From IMG/VR virus record IMGVR_UViG_3300032093_000948, positions 1-21,956 of that record: 21,956 nt of DNA; one strand, written 5' to 3'. Positions 15,440-21,956 of the stretch are shown here, in pieces. The stretch is from a virus. The notes beneath the pieces were generated by a model. The model searched no databases, was not told where the DNA came from, and saw only the letters and a list, made by a program, of their open reading frames with translations. The position numbers and the translations under genes were made by a program. How positions within the stretch are numbered: the first letter of the stretch is position 1; each line of letters opens with the position of its first letter.

Positions 15440-18400
15440 ATGTCTGCACAAATATTTCCAGCTGTAAAAGGATTACAGCTAGTTGTTGAACCACCAATTG
15501 ATAGTGCTACCGGACAAGTTCGTGATGACTTATCCGGTATCAAGGTATGGTATAGTACTCAGAATAACATAGATACCACAACAGCTCCTCAACTAAAAAG
15601 TGATAGTTTAAATATTTTTATTCCTGATTTGTTATCTGGTACTTTATATTATGTAAAGTATGCACTAGTATCATACTTAGATGAGGCCCAATTTAATGAT
15701 TCAGAAGTACTACAAGCCACACCCCTTAGTGGAGCAGTAGCAGTAGATTTATCAATAGGTACACAGGTATTTACTTACACTGCTCAAGGCGAAAATCCTA
15801 GTCCGGCTAATACTACAATAACTGCTACAGCTCGTAATACTAGTGGTACAGTTTACTATGAATTTATACTAGCTGGAACTACTGTACAAAATACTAACGC
15901 AAATAGTTATACATATACTCCACAAGCTAATCAAAGTAATATGCCACAACAAATTGTGGTTAAAGTAAGAGAACAAACCAATAACTCAACTGTACTAGCT
16001 CAAGATACCATAACACTAATAGGAGTTAAACCAGGTGTTAATGGTATTGACGCTGTTAGCGGATTTTTAACTAATGAGTCCGCTACAGTAAGTACACTAA
16101 GTGACGGCACTGGTGGAGTATATACTAGTGCTGGTGGTACTTTTAGAGTATATAGTGGTATTACAGATGTTACTGTCAGTGCTACTTATAGTGTAGTTAC
16201 TGCCAATACTACGGGTGGTTTAAGTATTAGTATAAATACAGCAGGAGTTTATACAGTAACTGGTTTAACAGATGATAGTGGTACCGCTACACTAAGAGCT
16301 GTATACGGTACGGTTACTATAGAAAAAATATATAGTATTAGCAAAAGTAAACAAGGTATTGGTGGTACCCCAGGTATTCCAGGTACTAATACAGCTCAAG
16401 TAGTATTGTATGCTAAAAATATAGATCCTATTAATGCTCCAGCTAGTTTTAGTGGAACTTTTACCTATACCTTTAGTACAGGACAATTAACTGGTGGTAC
16501 ACTTAATGGTTGGAGTACTACTCCTCCTAGTATAGGTAATGGAGAGTACTTATGGGCTAGATATGCTGTAGCTGCTAGTAATAATGCTACAGATACTGTA
16601 CTAACTACTGACTTTGGAGATGCTGTAGTAGATAGTATTGGCGGTATTAATGGCAATCCAGGTACTAATACAGCTCAAGTAGTATTGTATGCTAAAAATA
16701 CTAGTAGCACAGCTGCTCCAGCTAGTTTTATCGGACCTTTTACCTATACCTTTAATACAGGACAATTAACTGGTGGTACACTTAATGGCTGGAGTACTAC
16801 TCCTCCTAGTATAGCTAAAGGAGATTACTTATGGGCTAGATATGCTGTAGCTGCTAGTAATACTGCTACAGATACTGTACTAGATACTGATTTTGGAGGT
16901 GCTGTAGTAGATAGTATTGGCGGTATTGATGGTAATTCTGCAAAAGCAGTAGACCTAACTGTAAGTACACAGGTATTTACTTATACTGAGGAAGGAACTA
17001 GCCCTAGTCCTATTAATTCATTAATAACTGCCAGTGCTCGTAATACTACTGGTACAGTATATTATGAATTTATATTAGCCGGAACCACTGTACAAAATAA
17101 TGCTGAAAATACTTATACTTATATACCTAAAGCATCACACTCTAATATGCCGGAACAAATAACGGTTAATATTAGACAGGGAACAAATGACTCAGCTATA
17201 TTAGCTAGCGATGTCATAACACTAATAGGAGTTAAACCCGCTATTAATGGTACTGACGCTGTTAGCGGATTTTTAACTAATGAGTCCGCTACAGTAAGTA
17301 CACTAAGTGACGGTACTGGTGGAGTATATACTAGTGCTGGTGGTACTTTTAAAGTATATAGTGGTATTACAGATGTTACTGCCAGTGCTACTTATAGTGT
17401 AGTTACTGCCAATACTACGGGTGGTTTAAGTATTAGTATAAATACAGCAGGAGTTTATACAGTAACTGGTTTAACAGATGATAGTGGTACCGCTACACTA
17501 AGAGCTGTATACGGTACGGTTACTATAGAAAAAATATATAGTATTAGCAAAAGTAAACAAGGAGCTAAAGGAGATACTGGTGAAGCAGCTTATTCAGTAA
17601 CTTTAGTAACAAGTGCTCAAGCTATAACATATGATCAAGATGGATCAAATCCAACACCTTCTCCTATTATTATAAGCGGCACAATTAAAAGATTAGGCCA
17701 GTTTATTGCTAGTGATAGTGATCCTGACTGGGATTACACCTATGATTTTCAAGTAGATATAAATAATCAATCTGGTTCCTCTGATGTATACGTATATTCT
17801 CCTCCAAGTACTTTTACCAATAGTTCAATATTAGTATCATTAAATGTATATAAAGTTCCCAAAGGCCAGTCTAGTCCTTCATATATTGTAGGCTCAGATC
17901 AAATAAGTCTTGTATCTATTAAACCAGGTGATAAAGGTGATAATGGTACTAGAACAGCTATTTTAGAATTATATAGATGGGGCACTAGTGTTCCAACTAC
18001 TTTTCCTATAGGCAATACTGTATATACTTGGGCAACAGGATCATTTACTACTAATCAATTAACTTTAAATGGCTGGTCCACCATAGATTCGGTTGGAAGC
18101 GGCACCGCAAATCAAACTTTATATGTTACTAGACAAATTTATACGGATACTACTACTGAGGCTACAAGTTTAATTGGTTGGACAGCTACAACTGTAGCAG
18201 GTGTTGGACTTAATGGTTCAAACGGTACTTCAGGTACTTGGACAAAATATGTTTATGCATATAAATTAGCTAATCGTGTAAATAACAGTACAGCTTCTGT
18301 ACCTCCAGCAACACCAGCAGGCGGCGTGTTTAATATAAACACATTTGAATTAGCACCTCCAGATGGTTGGTTAAATTTTCAACCATCAAATACGGGTGGT

Positions 18401-21400
18401 ACTGTATATGTAAGTCGTAATAGAGTAGGACCTAGTCAAGCTACTACAGGTAGTATTAATATTTCTGGAACTTGGTCTACTCCGTTACCCGCATCTCAAA
18501 TACTTGAAAATGGTGCATCTTATACTTATGATGTAGAATCGGCTACTTCAAGTTATGTTCCAACCGTAGGAACTACAACAGTATACACAAAAGCAGCTTC
18601 TACAGGCCAAACTCCTACAACACCTAGTGGTGGAACATTTTTATTTGATATTAATACAAGCAATACTACAACAGCGCCTACCGGTTGGTACAATACAATT
18701 GCCTTAGTAGATGCCGCAGCATTACCTGCACAAAATCCAGTATTTCAATCCAGTACTACAATAACTACTGTTAGCGATATTTTATCTTATACTCCTACGT
18801 GGTCTAGCCCCCAGTATCAATTTCGAACTGGAGGACAAATTTCAGCAAATGTAATTCAAAGAGATAATTTAAGTAGAAACTTTACTACAGCAAGGATTTG
18901 GAGAGAAGTTTTAGGTAGTGGCCCACAACCAAATAGTGCAAATAGAATTGCATTTAGTGCAACATCAAATGTTATAGTAGCTTTAGCACCTGCTGCTATT
19001 AACTATTCTGTAGATGGAGGATCTTTCACCAATACTACTACTAATGTACCAAATGTTACTTTTAGAGGTATAGCTGCAAGTACTAGTTATATGGTATTAA
19101 GTCGTAATACCGCAAGTTCAACAATTTATGTTAATACTTTGTCTAACGGATTACCTTCAGCTACTTGGACTACTGTATCATTAGGTACTGCTATAGGTAG
19201 TTCAATAATGTCTATTTATAGTATTATTAAGTTAAGTTTAGGCTGGCTTGCAGTAGGAGATATTAGTGGAACAGGTGCCATTATTTACTGTAATAATGAT
19301 GACCCTAGAACTGCTGGAAACTGGTCTCAAGTAACATCAATTCCTTGGGGAGGCACGGGTACACTACCAGGACTACGTAGTGTTGCACAAACTATGGTAG
19401 GTGGTACTACTATAACTGTAGCAGTAGGTGTTAATGGTACTGTAATACAATCTTTATATGCTACACCCAATACAGGAGCAGCTTGGACTAATAGTTATGG
19501 TCCAGGAATTGGTGAAATTTTTACAGGCAGTAGCTCTGTAACTATTAATACAGTTGCAGCACATCCTTCAAGTCTTTATTTTGGAATATTTTCTATTGGT
19601 TTTGATGCCAATGGGCTAACTACTCCACAAACTTATCTTATAAAGTATAGTTATGGAGGCTCTCCAACAGTATATACGCATCCTGTTATTACAATTCCAG
19701 GATATACTACACCAATTAAAATTTTAAAGTTAAGTTATTCATACAGTCTAGAATTACTATTTGCTGTTACAAATCTAGGATTATTTGTTTCTAACATTAC
19801 ATTAAAAGGTGCTGATTCTTATCCTTATTCTATCGGAACAGATACTTGGAGAATGATTTCTGCTAGCGATCCTTGGGGGGATGTAACTAGTTCAAATATT
19901 GCAACTACTCAAGCAGGATACCTTTTAGCTATATTTGTTGCACCATTTAGTTATACTGATAATAAATATTATTACCTAGGAACTCCAACTAGTGCTGAAC
20001 TACAGGTTTCATTTTTACGTACTAGTCCACAAGTTGGAGATGTAGTTAGTGTTCAACTAAATAGTAGTATTTCACAGGGTGCTACAGATAAAAACTTTAC
20101 AATAGGATTACGCTGTACTGGTGTTGGTAGTACGGGTCTTGCAAGCGGAGCTACTTGGTCACGAGTTGCATCATGGATAGATGGCGACATGGTTGTGTCT
20201 GGATCTATTACTGCAGACAGTTTAGCCGTAAATTCAATTATTGCTGAAAAAATTCAAGCTGGTAGTATTACAGCTGAAAAATTATCTGCTAATACTGTGC
20301 TAGTTAATCAATCACTAACAGTTGGTAATCCTGTTGTTAGTGGAACAACTATTAGTTCTGGTAGTGGAGCTGTTATTACTGGAGGATCTACAACCAGTAC
20401 AAATACGGTTGCTTTTGGTAATAGTAGTGGAAACATTGTAGTAAAAGACGGTACGATTAATTTAAATGGTAAAATAGTTGTACCAAAAAATGCTGCTTTT
20501 GGAATGATCAGCGAAGCTTTACTTTATAATATTGTTGCACCGCTAGGAGTTAGTCTTCCTAGTATGTCGGAACAAAACCGCAGCGTAAAACTTGAAATAT
20601 CTACAACACCTACTATATATATTCCTACTGATGATCTTGATAAAGTATTTAAAATACATATAGAATTAAATCTTCATGTAAACATAAAGGTAGAATTATA
20701 TGCTGGTTATATAGGTATGCGAATAATTAGAACTAATATTACTGATGGAGGTATTCCTCCAACAACTATTGATGGTTTAAACTCAAATTTTGATAGTATT
20801 GTATCAACATCAAAAACTTGGAGTAATCAATTAACTCCTTGGGGTGAATGGCCACATAATTTAACCACTACTCTTACACATTCATTAATAGAAAGTACTA
20901 CAGATTCAGTTCCACCTAATTACTACTTTTTTCAACCAATTACACCAGGCAAAACTTATGTTTATACAGTATTTCTTTTTGCAGAAAGAAATAATACTGT
21001 TAATACTGCTTTATACCAAACAGTTCAGCCTTCTACAATTGTTGGAGATAGTACATATATTCCTAGTCAACAATACTATCCTGAATACGGTCAACTTTTT
21101 ACTACAGTAAGTAATGTTCTTCCCGAAAATTATTTTCCATTAAGCTTTTATGGCAGTCCTACATATTCTAATGTTTTAACTGTTAGTGGTGCAACATGGA
21201 ATACTAATTCATTATTAAGAGGTATGACAGTATATGGGCCAGGTGTTCCTCCTAGAACCGTTATTTTAAGTGTACTTAATAGTACACAAATATCATTATA
21301 TACATTTACTGGTAATAATTTTGGGAACAGTGGTGGATATTTGCCAAAAATACCAGGAGCTGTTAATGCTGGAAAAACTTATTATTTTGGACCACCTTTA

Positions 21401-21607
21401 ATTACTGGTTTAACAGCTGATAATGTAATAGTATTTGGAAATTGGACTTTTCTTGCAGGTACTCAACCTAGATTTATTTGGCCTAAAATAAATAGCGATG
21501 ATTATAACAATAGTATACGTATAAATCCTCTAGGTATATACAGCGGAGCTTCAGGTACAGGTAGTACTATTCAATTAATTGGATATTACACTCAAAGTAT
21601 TGTTTAG
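15440..21607 (+). CDS. Giant modular tail fibre / receptor-binding protein
   Basis: A 2055-residue protein, AGGA ribosome-binding site at 15430-15433, 8 bases after the tip gene. Domains: a fibronectin-III-like N-terminus (1-95), resuming the type that ends the previous protein; two Ig-like repeat units (about 101-306 and 503-708) plus a diverged half copy (about 717-830); two tandem 93-residue 'GWSTTPP...LWARYAVA' units (314-499) plus a diverged third (about 838-925); Thr/Ser-rich beta domains to about 1150; a propeller-like region (about 1165-1513); a trimerising stretch of the gpJ C-terminal type ('GSITADSLAVNSIIAEKI', about 1588-1605); and a C-terminal head (about 1690-2055) that is the best candidate for receptor contact. 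Short Gly-X-Y collagen-like hinges such as GAKGDTG sit between modules. It is followed by a terminator. Confidence 0.85.
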   Translation: MSAQIFPAVKGLQLVVEPPIDSATGQVRDDLSGIKVWYSTQNNIDTTTAPQLKSDSLNIFIPDLLSGTLYYVKYALVSYLDEAQFNDSEVLQATPLSGAVAVDLSIGTQVFTYTAQGENPSPANTTITATARNTSGTVYYEFILAGTTVQNTNANSYTYTPQANQSNMPQQIVVKVREQTNNSTVLAQDTITLIGVKPGVNGIDAVSGFLTNESATVSTLSDGTGGVYTSAGGTFRVYSGITDVTVSATYSVVTANTTGGLSISINTAGVYTVTGLTDDSGTATLRAVYGTVTIEKIYSISKSKQGIGGTPGIPGTNTAQVVLYAKNIDPINAPASFSGTFTYTFSTGQLTGGTLNGWSTTPPSIGNGEYLWARYAVAASNNATDTVLTTDFGDAVVDSIGGINGNPGTNTAQVVLYAKNTSSTAAPASFIGPFTYTFNTGQLTGGTLNGWSTTPPSIAKGDYLWARYAVAASNTATDTVLDTDFGGAVVDSIGGIDGNSAKAVDLTVSTQVFTYTEEGTSPSPINSLITASARNTTGTVYYEFILAGTTVQNNAENTYTYIPKASHSNMPEQITVNIRQGTNDSAILASDVITLIGVKPAINGTDAVSGFLTNESATVSTLSDGTGGVYTSAGGTFKVYSGITDVTASATYSVVTANTTGGLSISINTAGVYTVTGLTDDSGTATLRAVYGTVTIEKIYSISKSKQGAKGDTGEAAYSVTLVTSAQAITYDQDGSNPTPSPIIISGTIKRLGQFIASDSDPDWDYTYDFQVDINNQSGSSDVYVYSPPSTFTNSSILVSLNVYKVPKGQSSPSYIVGSDQISLVSIKPGDKGDNGTRTAILELYRWGTSVPTTFPIGNTVYTWATGSFTTNQLTLNGWSTIDSVGSGTANQTLYVTRQIYTDTTTEATSLIGWTATTVAGVGLNGSNGTSGTWTKYVYAYKLANRVNNSTASVPPATPAGGVFNINTFELAPPDGWLNFQPSNTGGTVYVSRNRVGPSQATTGSINISGTWSTPLPASQILENGASYTYDVESATSSYVPTVGTTTVYTKAASTGQTPTTPSGGTFLFDINTSNTTTAPTGWYNTIALVDAAALPAQNPVFQSSTTITTVSDILSYTPTWSSPQYQFRTGGQISANVIQRDNLSRNFTTARIWREVLGSGPQPNSANRIAFSATSNVIVALAPAAINYSVDGGSFTNTTTNVPNVTFRGIAASTSYMVLSRNTASSTIYVNTLSNGLPSATWTTVSLGTAIGSSIMSIYSIIKLSLGWLAVGDISGTGAIIYCNNDDPRTAGNWSQVTSIPWGGTGTLPGLRSVAQTMVGGTTITVAVGVNGTVIQSLYATPNTGAAWTNSYGPGIGEIFTGSSSVTINTVAAHPSSLYFGIFSIGFDANGLTTPQTYLIKYSYGGSPTVYTHPVITIPGYTTPIKILKLSYSYSLELLFAVTNLGLFVSNITLKGADSYPYSIGTDTWRMISASDPWGDVTSSNIATTQAGYLLAIFVAPFSYTDNKYYYLGTPTSAELQVSFLRTSPQVGDVVSVQLNSSISQGATDKNFTIGLRCTGVGSTGLASGATWSRVASWIDGDMVVSGSITADSLAVNSIIAEKIQAGSITAEKLSANTVLVNQSLTVGNPVVSGTTISSGSGAVITGGSTTSTNTVAFGNSSGNIVVKDGTINLNGKIVVPKNAAFGMISEALLYNIVAPLGVSLPSMSEQNRSVKLEISTTPTIYIPTDDLDKVFKIHIELNLHVNIKVELYAGYIGMRIIRTNITDGGIPPTTIDGLNSNFDSIVSTSKTWSNQLTPWGEWPHNLTTTLTHSLIESTTDSVPPNYYFFQPITPGKTYVYTVFLFAERNNTVNTALYQTVQPSTIVGDSTYIPSQQYYPEYGQLFTTVSNVLPENYFPLSFYGSPTYSNVLTVSGATWNTNSLLRGMTVYGPGVPPRTVILSVLNSTQISLYTFTGNNFGNSGGYLPKIPGAVNAGKTYYFGPPLITGLTADNVIVFGNWTFLAGTQPRFIWPKINSDDYNNSIRINPLGIYSGASGTGSTIQLIGYYTQSIV
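15740..16356 (+). repeat. Fibre direct repeat A, copy 1
   Basis: A 617-bp unit encoding about 205 residues, repeated at an offset of exactly 1206 bases. The right part (16048-16356) matches copy 2 with 3 differences in 309 bases; the left part (15740-16047) has clearly diverged, with differences every few bases. Confidence 0.93.
16379..16657 (+). repeat. Fibre tandem repeat B, copy 1
   Basis: A 279-bp (93-codon) unit directly adjoining copy 2. By my count the two differ at 26 positions, about 91% identical, with most changes clustered in one 18-base stretch. It encodes the 'TYTFSTGQLTGGTLNGWSTT' module. Confidence 0.93.
16658..16936 (+). repeat. Fibre tandem repeat B, copy 2
   Basis: The second 93-codon unit, in phase with the first. 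A third, strongly diverged relative ('LNGWSTIDSVG...TLYVTRQIY') can be read at about 17951-18228 in protein only, not in DNA. Confidence 0.93.
16946..17562 (+). repeat. Fibre direct repeat A, copy 2
   Basis: The second copy of the Ig-like unit, offset 1206 bases from copy 1. Bases 17254-17562 are the near-identical block; bases 16946-17253 are the diverged part. Confidence 0.93.
18935..19980 (+). other. Beta-propeller-like region inside the fibre
   Basis: Residues about 1165-1513 of the fibre show repeated blade-like phrases: 'INYSVDGGSFTNTT', 'GLPSATWTTVSLG', 'GWLAVGDISGTGAIIYC', 'AGNWSQVTSIPWGG', 'ITVAVGVNGTVIQS', 'GAAWTNSYGPGIG', 'YFGIFSIGF', 'LLFAVTNLGLFVS'. The alternation of 'W..V' with 'vaVG..G.ii' resembles BNR/Ycf48-type propellers. 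It lies just before the trimerising stretch, a plausible place for a glycan-binding domain. The assignment is from pattern only. Confidence 0.45.
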
Positions 21608-21633
21608 TAATATTTTATTAAGAAGTAATTAAG

Positions 21634-21670
21634 AAAAATACCCGCCCTAAACCAGGGCGGGTATTTTTTA
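21634..21670 (+). terminator. Strong intrinsic terminator after the fibre gene
   Basis: A 15-bp perfect stem (21634-21648 with 21654-21668; core ACCCGCCCT/AGGGCGGGT) with an AAACC loop runs through TATTTTTT. It lies 26 bases after the fibre stop and ends the tape measure-to-fibre unit. Its A/T flanks make it partly symmetrical, so it could also work on the opposite strand. Confidence 0.95.
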
Positions 21671-21672
21671 CA

Positions 21673-21701
21673 TTGACAACTTTATGCTCTTGTGTTACAA
21701 T
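21673..21701 (+). promoter_or_regulatory. Near-consensus sigma-70 promoter downstream of the fibre
   Basis: TTGACA (21673-21678), a 17-base spacer, TACAAT (21696-21701), with the -10 preceded by TGT. It has the same boxes, spacing and TGTTACAAT end as the promoter at 6087-6115, and starts 3 bases after the terminator. The start point is expected near 21708, giving a leader of about 75 bases before the next gene. Confidence 0.88.
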
Positions 21702-21782
21702 AGTTGAAAATGTCCATTTCAAAACTAAAATTTTCAAGGAGCCAAACCTTTTAGGCTACTGTACGGAAAGAAAGGGTAAAGA
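21702..21782 (+). promoter_or_regulatory. Structured 5' leader of the last gene
   Basis: The leader contains an imperfect inverted repeat TTGAAAATGTCCATTTCAA (21704-21722) at the predicted transcript start. Further on, AAGGAG (21736-21741) has no start codon at a usable distance; it may pair with CCTT (21747-21750), while AGCC (21740-21743) may instead pair with GGCT (21753-21756). The ribosome-binding site used is AAAGGG at 21771-21776. Any regulatory role is speculative. Confidence 0.35.
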
Positions 21783-21956
21783 ATGTTAGAAATATCAGAA
21801 CAAGTCATTCAAGTCTTGGGCCTTATTGCCATAGCCGTTGTAGCCGCATTTTTTGGCATCCAGCAGCTAATAAAAAATTGGAAAGCAACCCAAGCAGAGT
21901 CGGGGATTATACAAATTATGCACCGAGAGCTAGAGCGAATGGGTGAGCAGAATACT
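21783..21956 (+). CDS. Small membrane protein, 3' end outside window
   Basis: The first 58 residues of a protein that continues past the window. A short N-terminus (MLEISEQ) is followed by one hydrophobic helix (residues about 8-25, 'VIQVLGLIAIAVVAAFFG'), then a charged, helical stretch ('WKATQAESGIIQIMHRELERMGEQN') that looks like the start of a coiled coil. An in-frame TAA at 21777-21779 and AAAGGG at 21771-21776 fix the start. Small proteins of this shape are common beside phage lysis genes and may be holin-like or spanin-like, but none of these is shown by the visible part. It has its own promoter and so is uncoupled from the tail genes. Confidence 0.75.
   Translation, partial: MLEISEQVIQVLGLIAIAVVAAFFGIQQLIKNWKATQAESGIIQIMHRELERMGEQNT

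Noticed and set aside
20500-21607. Diversity-generating retroelement target in the fibre C-terminus
   Set aside because: No reverse transcriptase, template repeat or second copy of the C-terminal DNA is in the window; repeats are confined to 15740-17562.
21710-21754. A 14-codon ORF that could be a leaderless leader peptide starting about 2 bases after the predicted transcript start
   Set aside because: It has no ribosome-binding site and no telling residue pattern; a chance ORF of this length is common.

Overview
The window is the late structural (tail) module of a tailed phage or prophage with a lambda-like siphovirus tail. All genes are on the + strand and packed head to tail. Gene order follows the lambda plan: major capsid protein (5' end outside the window), head-tail adaptor, neck/tail-completion protein, tail terminator, tail tube, the G/GT tail-assembly chaperone pair, tape measure, M-like and L-like tail-tip proteins, a K-I-J tip protein, and a very large fibre. 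A small membrane protein begins at the right edge. The lambda-type tip proteins (an NlpC/P60 domain, a J core, a gpH-type tape-measure C-terminus) point to a Gram-negative host. The host genus cannot be told from this sequence. DNA is AT-rich except the capsid gene, which is near 50% GC in the stretch counted and uses a different codon set.

Layout. Bases 3-944 encode the HK97-fold major capsid protein, followed by a terminator and a second hairpin. Bases 1034-3671 hold the neck genes, chained by 1-base and 4-base start/stop overlaps. Bases 3672-3749 are a spacer able to fold into a long interrupted hairpin in front of the tail tube gene (3750-5216), which ends in a hairpin with a 14-bp perfect stem. 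Bases 5278-6047 are the chaperone genes, joined by a -1 frameshift at a GGGAAAC heptamer. A strong terminator (6031-6067) is followed by a near-consensus sigma-70 promoter (6087-6115) that drives the tape measure and everything up to the fibre (6149-21607). The same terminator-plus-promoter arrangement recurs at 21634-21701, ahead of the last, incomplete gene.

How it works together. The chaperones and tape measure set tail length. The tube protein polymerises around them, and the terminator and neck proteins close the tube and join it to the capsid. The M-like, L-like and K-I-J proteins form the tip, and the fibre carries host recognition. Signals after the capsid, tube and chaperone genes divide the module into transcription units that could tune protein ratios.

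The most notable points are: the paired terminator/promoter cassettes; the canonical frameshift site; fusion of the lambda K, I and J functions in one polypeptide, with J-type C-terminal domains moved to the next gene; and the fibre's internal repeats, where a 309-bp block is about 99% identical between copies while the DNA just beside it has clearly diverged. I did not find a defence system, mobile element, CRISPR array or RNA gene here.
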